Positions 1 through 10,513 are shown, counted from the stretch's first letter. The stretch: 64,000 bases of DNA from Nitrincola sp. A-D6 (GCF_000764495.1 NZ_JRLB01000111.1:1-64000), one strand, 5' to 3'. Numbers and translations are program-made. Notes: generated from the letters alone by a model not told the origin.

Positions 1-1
1 A

Positions 2-190
2 GAACGCTTCTTTGGAAGCCTGAAGCATGACTGGCTGCTAAAAATACCACAGCCCACACGAGCGCATATGAGGAATGATGTAGCGGCGTACATGCATTAT
101 TACAACCTGGAAAGATTACATACGGCCAACGGTGATCGGTCACCGGTGGACTATGAAAACGAGCTGAGAAAAGTGTCCGGTTTTAGTTGA
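2..190 (+). pseudogene. IS3-family transposase OrfB, C-terminal fragment
   Basis: This is the last 62 codons of an IS3-type transposase, read from the window edge to a TGA at 188-190. The visible peptide begins ERFFGSLKHDWL and includes YMHYYNLERLHTANG and SPVDYE. These are typical of the C-terminal end of the rve integrase domain of IS3 OrfB, where the conserved catalytic Glu lies just upstream in this fold and the YYN and SP motifs follow. The rest of the element lies left of the window. Coding sequence of an interrupted helicase resumes within about ten bases of the stop, so this is the right end of an insertion into that gene. Whether the element is complete cannot be seen. Confidence 0.85.
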
Positions 191-193
191 CCA

Positions 194-3100
194 GTACAAG
201 TTGATGGGTTACTAAGTAAGCATATTGAGTGTGCTGCTACTCTGAACGGCATGTTGACGATGCCTGAGCGCGGAGATGTTTTAGAAAAAATACAAATGGG
301 CGATATCGGAATTCTATTGGTTTCACCCGAACAGTTCAGGAATAAAGCCTTCCGTAATGCAATCTCACAAAGACAAGTAGGCGCTTGGATTTTTGATGAG
401 GCGCACTGCTTATCAAAATGGGGGCATGACTTCCGCCCAGATTACTTGTATGCCGCCCGCTTTATCAAAGAATTCACCCAAGACAAACCATTAGCCCCAA
501 TCGGCTGCTTTACCGCCACCGCAAAGCTTGATGTGTTAGAGGATATCCGTACCCATTTTCGAGAGATATTGAACATAGAGTTTAAGGAATTCATCGGAAC
601 GCACGAAAGAAATAACCTTTCATTTGACGTACTGCCTTGTCAAAAACATGAGAAGCAACGACTTATTCTCGAATTGCTAGACGAGCACTTGTCGACGGAG
701 CAAGGTGGCGCTGTTGTATTCGTTTCCAGCCGAAAAAGAGCAGAAAATTTTGCTGAGTTTATCGAAAGCCAAGAATGGGGCTGCAAGCACTATCATGCTG
801 GACTAGAACCCAACGAAAAAAAGGACATCCAAGATGCTTTCAAAGAAGGTGACTTGCAGATTATTGTCGCAACAAATGCATTTGGAATGGGTGTTGATAA
901 AGCAGATGTTCGTCTGGTTATCCATGCAGATATACCGGGATCCTTAGAAAATTATCTACAAGAAGCAGGCCGCGCTGGCCGTGATGAACAATCTGCCAGA
1001 TGTGTACTGCTCTATGATCCAGATGATATAGAAGCTCAATTCGGACTCACTGAAAGATCCCGCATTAGCTTCCGAGACATTCAGCAGATTTACCGAAAAC
1101 TTAGGAATGAAAGTCGAAAGCGTGGTGAAGCGCTGGTCATAACAGCCGGTGAGATTCTTCAAGATGAGAGCGTTAACACGAGTTTTGACAGCGATGAAAG
1201 GGACTCTGAGACCAAGGTTATTACGGCAGTATCCTGGTTAGAAAGAGGTAACTATCTTAGCAGGGACTTAAACGTAACTCGGATTTTTCCTGCAAAACTC
1301 ACTTTACCTGAAGAGAAGCAGAGCCCTTTACTAGACCGAGCCAACCTGTCTGTTAGAAAGCGAAAAGAACTTGAAGCTATTTTACGTTTTTTACGATATG
1401 CAGAAGATGACCAGAGAATAAGTACTGATGAACTGGTAAAGCTAACCGGTGCCACCACTGACGAGGTAATATCTGACCTTAAACAGCTTGAAACGTTAGG
1501 TATTCTCGTTAACGACTCTCAGATCACTATGTTTCTGAGATATGGCGTTTCAACACCTTCTAGTGAGCGTCTAGACGAAACACTAAAACTTGAGAAAGCA
1601 CTCTTTGAACTACTATCCGAACAGGCACCTCATGCCGAAGAAGGTGATTGGCAAGACATATCTATATCTGAATTAACCAGTGAATTACGCCACCGTACTG
1701 AATTGGAAAATTTAAACCCTGTGAAGGTTTTTAATCTGCTAAAAAGCCTGTCACGTGATAGCTCTGTGCAGGGCAATCATCGAAGTACTTTCGATTTCAA
1801 AAAGCTCAATAATGACTATCTAAAGTTGCGTATCTTAGGAGGTATGACATGGCGACAAGTATCAGGCCTAGGTCAAAAGAGGCGTGAGATTGCAGATATA
1901 TTACTCCGCTATTTGATTTCAACGCTACCACAGGGTATACGCAGCGCAGATGCTTTAGTGAAAACCACCTTTGGTGATCTTGAAGCGGCAATTGATACTG
2001 ATTTGCTTCTAGGAAACTCAATTAAAGCCAGCCAACGCAGAAAGGCCGTTGAGCATGTGCTGTTGTATATGCACCAACAACACATACTGACACTAAACCA
2101 TGGCATGACGGTAATGAGGAGAGCAATGACCATTGAGGTCAACCCTGAAAAGAACCGTTATATCAAGGATGATTTTACCAAGCTTGATGAACATTATCGC
2201 GAAAAGCTGATTCAAGTTCACGTAATGCAAGAGTATGCATCTAAAGCATTGAAGGAAATGGCTGCAGCACTCGATTTGGTGCTTAATTATTTCAGTTGGA
2301 GTAAGGATAAATTTATCCAAACCTACTTTGGCAAAAAAGAAGCCATACTTAAAAGAGCCACCAGTGAGGACTCTTGGAAAAAAATTGTTGATCCGCTAAG
2401 CAAAAATCAGCGGGACATAGTGGTTGATGACCAAGAAAAAAACAGATTGATTCTTGCGGGGCCGGGGTCAGGAAAAACAAGAGTTATTGTTCATCGAGTC
2501 GCCTATTTACTAAGGGTCCTTAGGGCTCCCGCCACGGCTATAGTTGTGTTGGCTTTCAATCGCCATGCCGCCAACGAAATTCGTGAAAGAATTCAATCAC
2601 TCGTAGGAAGGGATTCTTTTGGCGTCACGGTCATGACCTATCACTCTATGGCCATGAGGCTAACCGGTGTACGCTTCAATCGTGATGAAAATGTAGATGA
2701 AGCTAGATTAGCTGCTGTTCTGGAAGATGCGATAAACATGCTTGGTGGCGGAATAAAGACGGCCCGAAGCGAAGATGATAATGATTTAAGGGAGCAAGTC
2801 TTACGTGGCTACCGATATATTTTGGTAGATGAATACCAGGATATTGATGAACTTCAATACCAGTTGATTTCAGCTTTAGCAGGCCGAAATCTTGATGATG
2901 ACCAAAGGCTTTGTATCCTGGCGGTAGGCGATGACGACCAGAACATTTACTCTTTTCGAAAAACCAGTAATGAATATATCGAACGATTCCAGAATGACTA
3001 CGAAGCAGATATTCACTATCTGATCGAAAACTATCGCTCTACAAAAAACATCATATCTGCATCCAACCTTCTGATAGAGAAAAACGCTGGTCGGCTTAAA

Positions 3101-4234
3101 TATGATCACCCAATTGAAATCAATAAAGCACGAAAACACGAAGCTGCGGGTGGTGATTGGAGCAAGCTCGATCTGTGGAGAGGAGAAATTGTCTGCTTGC
3201 AACTAGCCAACGAGGATCGTGAAGAAGGGAATCTTCAGGCACAAGCCATACTACAACGGCTAACTCGGCTCATTGAGAACGGAGCTAACTGGAGCGATTG
3301 TGCCATTCTTGCGCGAACCCACAAATTCTTACAACCAATTCAAGCATAGTGTGAGCAAAATAATGTTCCTTATCATCTTTCTTCTGATAAAAATCGAGCC
3401 GTGCCCCTGACGCGACATAGAGAGTTTATTACATTGATAGACGCCTTGCAGTCAGATAACCAGCCAATACATGTGAAACAGCTACATGAACTCGTCGCTA
3501 GAAATTCCACAGAAGAAAATTGGCTCAAACTCATGTCTGAAGCGGTAACACAGTTCGGACTGGAACTTGGTGATGCTGAGTTAAAGCCAGGATCAATCAT
3601 CAACTGGCTTTATGACTATTTCAGAGATTTAAGACAAAGGCCCAAATCTGGTTTGTATTTAGGTACTGTGCACTCAGCGAAAGGCTTGGAGTTTCCTCAT
3701 GTCGCTGTTCTTGAAGGTGACTGGTCAGTCAGTGGTCAGCCAGTTGAAGAGGAACGCCGTCTTTATTATGTCGCAATGACACGTGCTATTAACACACTAA
3801 CCCTTTGTGAATTTAAAGGAACCGACAGTCATTTCGTTAGCAGTTTGAGAACTCAGATTAAAGAAGTAGAATGGAACGGAAGCTATAAACCTGAGCTCAA
3901 AAAGACCTACCGAACACTATCACTAGCTGAGATCGATATTGGCTATCCAGGCAGTCATCACCCTACTCATGCCATTCATGATCGAATCAAAGCTGTCAAA
4001 CCTGGCGACCCCTTACATTTTTCAGAGCACAACGAAATATACGATATATTAGACAAAAATGGTGCAATCCTAGGCAGAACTTCAAGAAGCTTCACCTTAA
4101 CAGGCAGATTAGATTCAGCTGACATTGCAATCATCGCACATAGATTTATTGATGACGGCGACGAGCAATATCGGAGTCGTTATAAATCAGAGCGCTGGGA
4201 GATTATAGTACCTAGAGTGGTTTTAACTAAATGA
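194..4234 (+). pseudogene. RecQ-UvrD fusion helicase, 5'-truncated by an IS and interrupted by an amber codon
   Basis: The reading frame is open from about base 191, just after the IS3 gene. It reads VDGLLSKHIECAATLNGM before the first ATG at 251, which matches the stretch between RecQ motifs Ia and II, so the 5' part with RecQ Walker A is lost. RecQ motifs follow: WIFDEAHCLSKWGHDF (motif II), CFTATA (III), ATNAFGMGVDKADVR (V) and QEAGRAGRDE (VI). A second, UvrD/PcrA-type helicase begins near 2440 with AGPGSGKTRVI (Walker A), then VDEYQDID, VGDDDQNIYSFR and ENYRSTKNI. A TAG at 3347-3349 interrupts the frame. Beyond it the same frame continues with GTVHSAKGLEFPHV and RRLYYVAMTRA (motifs V and VI) to 4234. 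Tyr (IQA-Tyr-CEQ) is the likely original residue. Fused RecQ-UvrD helicases are known in bacterial accessory islands and probably act in DNA repair or defence. The 5' loss makes function unlikely here. Confidence 0.85.
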
Positions 4235-4484
4235 CTGTTAGCTTTAGTATTAAAAATCTATATCAGCATTGACCAGTAGCAGCTTGCCTCCCGAGTTTGT
4301 AGTGGCATAGTTAATTTGGACACCTAATTAGAGTGTGCTATCCCTGTGTATCAACCTAATGTAGAACCAACTGATTTTAAGATATCATACAAATCAGGGT
4401 GCATCAGGAGCTGCCAATACCAAAGACTACTGTCAGCTGAATGCATATCACAACAATCAACAATACAGAGATTCGAACGCCCCC
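4235..4484. other. Intergenic stretch with a possible IS3-type terminus relic (near 4303-4330)
   Basis: No gene is seen in these 250 bases. At 4303-4330 the sequence TGGCATAGTTAATTTGGACA followed by CCTAATTAG resembles an IS3-type left terminus. A TGACCAGTA motif at 4270 also occurs at the IS/helicase junction (189-197). Both may be relics of an insertion, but neither has a partner end in view, so the reading is weak. Confidence 0.25.
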
Positions 4485-6023
4485 ATGAGCAGCCCTAAAA
4501 ACGCGTGCCAACTCTACCAACTCCACATTGAACTTGAGGGATCATCACCCTCTATCTGGCGCAGATTGCTGCTGCCAAGTCACATTACACTGGACCAACT
4601 GCACCACGTCATTCAGCTCGTCATGGGTTGGCAGAATGCCCACCTGCATGTCTTTCAAACTAAAGATAAATGCTTTTTCACTGCACCGCAGGCATTAGAT
4701 GAAGGCTTTGATAACTGGTTTGATGAAACCGGTGTATTGCTAAGTGATCTGCTGCATAGCAAGGCAAAAACCCTGTCTTATGAATATGACTTTGGCGATT
4801 CATGGGATCATCAGATCACACTGGAAAAAATGCTTCCACTGATTGGCAGTCATGATGCCGATATCCTGTGCCTTGCCGGTGAGAACGCCTGTCCACCAGA
4901 AGATTGCGGCGGACTTCCTGGTTATGAAAATCTTATTGAAATTCTTAAAGACCCTACAGACTCAGAATATGAAGAGACAGTGAACTGGTTAGGTGTTGAA
5001 GACTTTGATCCAGCCTATTTTGCTAGTGAGCTTTGTAATACCCGTCTACAGATGATGCTGGAATACAGCCCACTGTTAATTCACGACGAGATTTACGAAA
5101 ACTTTCTCGATGTAAAAGAAGAGCTGGATCAGCTACTGCCCACCCTGTCTAAAAAAGATCCATGGCAAGCTCAAGCCATTATTGACCAGTTTTTGATGGA
5201 CTCGCTCGAACAAGAGATGTCATCAAGTGGCGAGCTACCCATGTCCCCTGATCAGTTACATCAACTGCTCTACTCGCCTTTTGATGCTCCGAATGTGATT
5301 CAATTTAATTCCAGTGCAGCGACCCTGGAAAACGCACCTATTCTGGCCATTTTTAAAGTATTGGCAGAAGCAGCTCAACACAAAGGGATCAAACTGACTC
5401 AACGCGGTAACTTACCCTTGAAAGTAACCCGGCAGATGATGAGTGCAATCCCGGCAGACCTGACTTACGGCAAATTTGTATGGGAGCACAACATTCGCTC
5501 TGAGGAAGAGGTCTATCCCGTTCATTTCACGCGTATTCTGGCAAGCCTGGCGGGCTTCTGCCGAATTCAAAAAGGCACGCTACTGCTGACGGCCAAAGGA
5601 CGAAAGGTACTTGAGAAGGAGCAATGGGACCTGTGTTTTCATGAACTGATGCGAGCTGTCTTTACCCAGTTTAACTGGGCGTATATTGACCAATACCCAG
5701 AGCTACACATGATACGCTCAACAAGTTGGATGATGCTGTATCTACTTGGAAAAGATGATCTTGAAATACCCAGTGAAATAGCCGCTGAAGCAGTACTAAC
5801 CATCTTTCCTATGCTGGTTGATGACGTGCCTGCCAGTGAACTTGCCCACTTCTCTGCTGAAGAGGTCGTCATCTATGCTATGTCAAGCCGCTGGCTAGCA
5901 TTGCTGGGCTTGACTGGGCTGATCAACTATACCGAACTCGAAACAGCTGAATCTTTCAATGATGAGTATATGATCAAGCTGAGTGTTTTGGGTGGAGAAT
6001 ATCTCTGTTGGATAATAGAGTGA
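4485..6023 (+). CDS. pRiA4b ORF-3-like family protein
   Basis: A 512-residue soluble protein. Residues about 8-190 match the plasmid pRiA4b ORF-3-like domain: YQLHIELEGSSPSIWRRLLL at the start, LDQLHHVIQLVMGWQNAHLH, and later YEYDFGDSWDHQI, GENACPPEDCGG and PGYENL, which are family hallmarks. The function of the domain is unknown. It recurs in mobile and accessory DNA. Residues about 200-512 are a largely helical extension that I do not recognise. The ATG at 4485 is the first start in a long open frame, although no strong ribosome-binding site is visible. Its neighbours are a broken helicase and a VapBC pair, so this gene sits within the accessory island and seems intact. Confidence 0.8.
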   Translation: MSSPKNACQLYQLHIELEGSSPSIWRRLLLPSHITLDQLHHVIQLVMGWQNAHLHVFQTKDKCFFTAPQALDEGFDNWFDETGVLLSDLLHSKAKTLSYEYDFGDSWDHQITLEKMLPLIGSHDADILCLAGENACPPEDCGGLPGYENLIEILKDPTDSEYEETVNWLGVEDFDPAYFASELCNTRLQMMLEYSPLLIHDEIYENFLDVKEELDQLLPTLSKKDPWQAQAIIDQFLMDSLEQEMSSSGELPMSPDQLHQLLYSPFDAPNVIQFNSSAATLENAPILAIFKVLAEAAQHKGIKLTQRGNLPLKVTRQMMSAIPADLTYGKFVWEHNIRSEEEVYPVHFTRILASLAGFCRIQKGTLLLTAKGRKVLEKEQWDLCFHELMRAVFTQFNWAYIDQYPELHMIRSTSWMMLYLLGKDDLEIPSEIAAEAVLTIFPMLVDDVPASELAHFSAEEVVIYAMSSRWLALLGLTGLINYTELETAESFNDEYMIKLSVLGGEYLCWIIE

Positions 6024-6113
6024 ATTGACCTGAAACAGATCTACGGGAGACTTAGCGCTATGACGAACCTGTGTTTTACTTATACCCGTATCTTGCTCCG
6101 GGAAACCCACATG

Positions 6114-6168
6114 ATATGCTTGACATATTCTGATTAATTTTTATACTAGCATATACAAGCAATATGCT
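6114..6168 (+). promoter_or_regulatory. vapBC promoter and palindromic operator
   Basis: TTGACA at 6120-6125 and TATACT at 6142-6147, 16 bases apart, form a near-consensus sigma-70 promoter. Overlapping its downstream edge is an inverted repeat, AGCATAT (6148-6154) and ATATGCT (6162-6168), separated by seven bases. A third half-site ATATGCT lies at 6114-6120 against the -35 box. AbrB-fold VapB antitoxins commonly bind such palindromes in their own promoters, so autorepression by VapB or VapBC is the likely role. Confidence 0.7.
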
Positions 6169-6181
6169 CTGGAGCATGTTT

Positions 6182-6409
6182 ATGAAAACAGTCGCATTAT
6201 TTATTAATGGTCGTAGTCAGGCAGTCCGAATTCCAAAAGAGTTTGAATTTGAAGGTGTTGCAGAGGTTGAGATTAGCCGCGAGGGTGACGCGCTGGTATT
6301 GCGTCCAGCCCGTAAAACGTGGACTAGCTTTGCTGATATACCTTTGGCTGATTCCGACTTTCTGGTAGACCGCACCGACGTTATTGAAGATGGGCGGGTT
6401 GTGCTTTGA
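6182..6409 (+). CDS. vapB: VapB-type antitoxin (SpoVT/AbrB fold)
   Basis: A 75-residue protein with an N-terminal swapped-hairpin AbrB DNA-binding domain: VALFINGRSQAVRIPKEF, then VEISREGDALVLRP. This matches VapB/VagC antitoxins. The start chosen is ATG 6182, which has GGAG seven bases upstream. An ATG at 6164 in the same frame lies inside the operator palindrome and lacks a ribosome site. The C-terminal 30 residues (FADIPLADSDFLVDRT) are the usual acidic toxin-wrapping tail. It ends in a four-base TTGA overlap with the toxin gene, typical of coupled translation. It should neutralise the VapC RNase and repress the operon. Confidence 0.88.
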   Translation: MKTVALFINGRSQAVRIPKEFEFEGVAEVEISREGDALVLRPARKTWTSFADIPLADSDFLVDRTDVIEDGRVVL

Positions 6410-6822
6410 AAAAAGTATATATGCTCGATACCAATATTTGCTCGTTTATCATGCGCGAGAAGCCTGCAACACTGTTAAAAGTGCTTCAAGGCCATGTTGA
6501 AAATAAAGACCGACTTGTTATTTCGGCAATCACTTATGCAGAGCTTCGCTTTGGTGCTATCGGTAAAAAGGCCTCGCCGAAACATAATATGATTATTGAC
6601 CAGTTCATGGAGCGAGTTGACGCAGTTTTACCTTGGGATAAGGCCGCTGTAGAAGCCACCGCAGCTATAAAATGCTATTTGACCGAACGTGGCACCCCCA
6701 TAGGTGCAAATGATACGGCAATTGCTGGTAATACAGTTGCCGTTGGCTGTGTGCTGGTGACGAACAATACACGCGAATTTGAACGCGTGCCGAACCTGCT
6801 TATTCAAGACTGGTCCGCGTAG
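6406..6822 (+). CDS. vapC: VapC-type PIN-domain RNase toxin
   Basis: A 138-residue PIN-domain protein, full length for VapC. The acidic metal-binding residues are visible in MLDTNICSFIM (first Asp), TYAELRFGA (Glu), GANDTAIAG (Asp) and LVTNNTREF (last site, Asn/Asp type). VapC toxins cleave tRNA or rRNA when the antitoxin is degraded. The TTG start at 6406 overlaps the vapB stop by four bases (TTGA). An ATG at 6421 is an alternative but would remove the first beta strand. No disabling change is visible, so the pair appears functional. Confidence 0.88.
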   Translation: MKKVYMLDTNICSFIMREKPATLLKVLQGHVENKDRLVISAITYAELRFGAIGKKASPKHNMIIDQFMERVDAVLPWDKAAVEATAAIKCYLTERGTPIGANDTAIAGNTVAVGCVLVTNNTREFERVPNLLIQDWSA

Positions 6823-6943
6823 GAAAGAACGGTTGCAAGCCGCCTTCGAAGAGCATGATCAGCGTGTCACCAACACATGATAGATTACCCAAATCCAAGC
6901 AAGCCGCCGTCACACACTAGAGACGCTGATAGTTATAAGTCTT

Positions 6944-8771
6944 TTAGTAAAACCCATTCCAGATGTTTTCTGACTCAATTAGCTCTACAAATTTTGCTGC
7001 AGTAAAGCCATTGCTATACATACTCTCTTTTGGCGCTTGGTCGATATCTTCAACAACTCTTAATAGATGCTTTTCGTCACGCAGCACCACCTCCATCACC
7101 TCACGAGATACTACCAAGAAATCATCAATTATTTGTCCATCAAGCTCAATTGAGGTATCGACAATCCAGCAGTGGATATCGAAATCTTCACTGGCTGGAT
7201 CGAGTTGTAACTCTTTTGCTAGTGTTGGATCTTCTTTGATGGCGGTTTTGATTGCTTCTTGCTTTCTAGCAAGCTGCCAAGCAGCTTTACGAATCGTATT
7301 GGCCTTGTGAAGCCACACTTCTCGTTCGCTGCTTCGAATGTAACCCGACTTCACTTCTAAGATAAGAACCACGCCATCTAGGTGACAGATCAGATCGACT
7401 TCACCAGGATCATCTTCTGCTTTTTGTGGTTGGTAACCTACCACAACATTAAAGCCTTTGTCTTGAAGGGCAATTGCCAGCTGCTGTTCAACTTGTCTGG
7501 TTTCCGCCTGTACCTCAGATCGTCTTGCTCCGAGTCGTCTTAGGTTATTAACGGCAGCAGTCAGATTATTTTGTTGGCCATTTACCCATGGAAACTGAAA
7601 ATTGAAGTCACCAATCCGGTAAAAGGGTCGCTCAGTGATTCTTGGCGTGACTCCCTGATGCGACTCATTAGCACTTGAAAAGCTCTTTAGGTCATAGGTC
7701 CAAAACTTAAGTATGGAACGTGCGAAGTCTAAATCGCCATTGGGGTACTGATTACATACCGTCCAGCCTTTAATTTTTTTCGCTTTTTCCAGTGGTGTAG
7801 ACCATGTCATGGGAAAACGGTTTTCACCACTCATTAGGCCTTCAAACGCTATTAATGAGAGGGCTTCAACTGTTGATGATGTTTGCGTTCTAGCTTCTTT
7901 TAATGCTTCGATAAAGTCAGTTTGAAAGAAAATTGAAATCAATTCACTTGCTAGCATCAGTTGCAGCAAAGGAACTTTATTTCCATCCTCAACAGTGACC
8001 TCCTCGGCTAATCCGTAAATGGTCTGTAGCTGGATCTTGCTTCGTATTGCTTTGATATAGGCATATTGATTCAATTCATGGTTCTCAGCAGAGCCAATCC
8101 GCTGAAAAAGAAGATCACTATCCATAAATGCCAAAGTGGCACGGTTCATCCAATACAACCATAGCAGGTTAGATTTCTTCTCTGTTTGCTCCCACTTTTT
8201 TTGTCCTGTATCGGTAACGTTATAAATGACCGACTCGCCCGGAACCATTTGATAAGCACAATTTGGATCAAACCTAAACCAGTCTATAGAAGACTCGTAA
8301 TCAAGACGTTCTGATGTCGCAGTAACAAGCACAGCAAGCGCAGAAAGCTTTCGCTCACACAACCCTCTTGATCCCGATTTAGTGGGGAACAACATGGGAG
8401 ACAGATGCTTTTTTAGAGATTTACCTAGAATCGACTCGGTCAGGTAAAAATCCTTTGAAGTGCAAACGGCTAGTTTTCTGGTGATAATGCGATCATATAC
8501 ATACCAACGATGCTGTGAACGGCTGGTCGATTCATCTTCAAAGATATCGTCAGATGCTAATACACTCATATATGATAATAACTCTATCAAACTGAGTGAT
8601 TTCAACTCTGACTCTGCCTTATCTATCAATTCATCAAAAGGCTCGAGCTGTTCCAGCAGTCTGTCACAAACAAAGAAAAATACTTGCCATTCTTGGTTGG
8701 TTAGCACTTTACGAAGGTACTGCCATAGTTTTGATGTTTGGTTCTCAAACAAGCCGGAATAGCGGATAGCC
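6944..8771 (-). pseudogene. C-terminal part of an IS21-split nuclease-like protein
   Basis: This is the larger, 3' part of a gene whose first 111 codons lie at 11373-11704. Fusing the parts at the 6-bp target duplication gives a 717-residue protein. The last 180 residues hold a PD-(D/E)XK-type nuclease core: GFNVVVGYQPQK, then DPGEVDLICHLDGV and LILEVKSGYI (D...EVK catalytic pattern), followed by helices with WLHKANTIRKAAWQLARKQ. This resembles NERD-like or Holliday-resolvase-like domains. The central 400 residues are not recognised. In its present state the open frame extends into the IS end as far as 8866, adding about 34 foreign residues (MAALLWNQWQLSRG...), so a truncated product could in principle still be made. 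The setting among helicase and toxin genes suggests a defence or DNA-processing role, which is inference. Confidence 0.8.
8766..8771. repeat. Target-site duplication, left copy (ATAGCC)
   Basis: ATAGCC directly precedes the left IS end (TGCGTA at 8772). The same six bases follow the right end. Deleting the element plus one copy restores the reading frame of the split gene. Confidence 0.88.
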
Positions 8772-8866
8772 TGCGTATTCCAGACCAAGGTTGCCACTGA
8801 TTCCAGACGAAGCCTGCCATCCATTCCACGCGAAAGCTGCCACTGATTCCACAGCAAAGCTGCCAC
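8772..8866. repeat. IS21 left terminal repeats, 23-bp period
   Basis: TGCCAC or TGCCAT cores begin at 8792, 8815, 8838 and 8861, exactly 23 bp apart. Each is followed by a similar tail (for example TGATTCCACAGCAAAGC). Such multiple transposase-binding repeats are typical of IS21 ends. Confidence 0.85.
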
Positions 8867-8957
8867 CCTGGCAGGCTGTCTGAATCACTTCATCCAAGCT
8901 GCACGACGCGGGATAACTTAACGGTATTCTGTCCCTTTTCATTCGGAGATGGGTCAG

Positions 8958-10502
8958 ATGCCAGCAAAGAGGTTATCCATGCGTAAAATCAAAGAAGTTC
9001 TTCGACTTAAATGGATTAACGGGCTGAGTAATCGGCAAATTGCGGCGACCTGTGGTATCAGCCGTCCTACTGTGAGTGAGTACCTTCGCCGTACTGCCGA
9101 CGCTGGCCTGAGCTGGCCACTACCTGACGATCTGGACGACAGCCAGTTAGAGCGTAAGCTGTTTCCACCGCCACCCAATTTGCCTGCCCAACTTCGGGGT
9201 ATTCCTGACTGGAGTCACATTAACTACGAAATTCGACACAATAAAAACCTGACCCTGTTCTTGTTATGGCAGGAATATCGGCAATCAAATCCAGAGGGTT
9301 ATCAGTACAGTTGGTTCTGCGAGCACTATAGAGATTGGCAAAGCAAGCTGGATTGGGTGATGCGTCAGGATCATCGGGCAGGAGAAAAACTGTTCGTGGA
9401 CTATGCAGGCCAGACAGTGCCCATCATTGACCGAACCACAGGCGAAATCCATGCAGCTCAGATCTTTGTCGCCGTGCTGGGTGCTTCAAATTACACCTAT
9501 GCAGAGGCCACTTGGAGCCAAACACTACCGGACTGGATTGGTTCTCATATCCGGACGTTTGCATTCCTGGGCGGCGTACCAGAACTCGTGGTACCGGATA
9601 ATTTGAAATCTGGCGTCAACAAAGCACATCGTTACGAGCCTGACCTTAACCCAACCTATCAAGATATGGCGTCCCACTATGGCGTTGCTATTGTGCCGAC
9701 GCGTGTTCGCAAACCGCGTGACAAAGCTAAAGTCGAAGGCGGTGTGCTGATTGTAGAGCGCTGGATACTGGCAGCGCTACGTCACCGACAGCACTTCTCT
9801 CTGGGGCAGTTGAATGCGACCATCCGAGAACTGCTGAAGAAGCTCAATGCACGCCCCTTTCGAAAGCTACCCGGTTGTAGAGCCGAGCACTTCGAGCAGT
9901 TGGATAAACCTGCATTACAGCCCTTGCCAGCTGAGCACTACGTCTATGCTGAGTGGAAAAAGGCTCGGGTCAACATAGACTACCACGTAGCCGTAGAAGG
10001 TCATTACTACTCAGTCCCCTACACCCTGATCAAGAAAGAGGTACAGGTACGACTCACCCACAATACCCTTGAGTGCTTTTATAAGGGTAACCGCATCGCG
10101 AGCCATTGCCGTTCTGATCAAAAAGGACGACACACCACGGTACCTGCGCATATGCCTGAATCCCATCGCCAAGCCGGTGAGTGGACATCAGAGCGTTTGA
10201 TCTCTTGGGCAACCAATACGGGACCTGGAACTGAATCTCTCATCCGCAAAGCCTTAAGTGCTCGCAAGCACCCACAACAAGCATTCCGCTCATGTTTAGG
10301 CATTCTACGTCTTGGAAAAGCCTATGGAGATGAGCGCTTAGAAGCTGCTTGCCGACGTGCACTCCTACTGGGAAGCTGCCGTTACAAGAGTATCGAGTCT
10401 ATCCTCAAGCACCGTCTAGATGAGCTGCCGTTAGAAGAGCAACAAGAGCTGGCTTTACCCGATACACACGACAATATCCGTGGCCCAGCCTATTACAATT
10501 AA
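8958..10502 (+). CDS. istA: IS21-family transposase IstA
   Basis: A 514-residue DDE transposase. It has an N-terminal helix-turn-helix (GLSNRQIAATCGISRPTVSE) and then the rve core: LFVDYAGQTVPI (first Asp), VVPDNLKSGV (second Asp) and KPRDKAKVEGGVLIVERW (Glu region). The C-terminal Mu-type part includes AVEGHYYSVPY. ATG 8958 is preferred, giving MPAKRLSMRKIKEVLR as in relatives, with GGAG nine bases upstream. ATG 8949 lies almost on that ribosome site. Eleven bases separate it from istB. It cuts and joins the element's ends with help from IstB. Confidence 0.92.
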   Translation: MPAKRLSMRKIKEVLRLKWINGLSNRQIAATCGISRPTVSEYLRRTADAGLSWPLPDDLDDSQLERKLFPPPPNLPAQLRGIPDWSHINYEIRHNKNLTLFLLWQEYRQSNPEGYQYSWFCEHYRDWQSKLDWVMRQDHRAGEKLFVDYAGQTVPIIDRTTGEIHAAQIFVAVLGASNYTYAEATWSQTLPDWIGSHIRTFAFLGGVPELVVPDNLKSGVNKAHRYEPDLNPTYQDMASHYGVAIVPTRVRKPRDKAKVEGGVLIVERWILAALRHRQHFSLGQLNATIRELLKKLNARPFRKLPGCRAEHFEQLDKPALQPLPAEHYVYAEWKKARVNIDYHVAVEGHYYSVPYTLIKKEVQVRLTHNTLECFYKGNRIASHCRSDQKGRHTTVPAHMPESHRQAGEWTSERLISWATNTGPGTESLIRKALSARKHPQQAFRSCLGILRLGKAYGDERLEAACRRALLLGSCRYKSIESILKHRLDELPLEEQQELALPDTHDNIRGPAYYN

Positions 10503-10513
10503 AGGAATCTGAC

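Noticed and set aside
4440-4490. A tRNA-like T-arm (GATTCGAACGCCCCC)
   Set aside because: No matching acceptor or anticodon stem can be formed around it.
6823-6943. A short frame after vapC
   Set aside because: No start codon with a ribosome site and no similarity to any family. It appears to be plain intergenic DNA.
8745-8942. A 65-codon minus-strand frame at the left IS21 end
   Set aside because: It lies within the repeated IS end, has no ribosome site, and its sequence simply reads through the 23-bp repeats.
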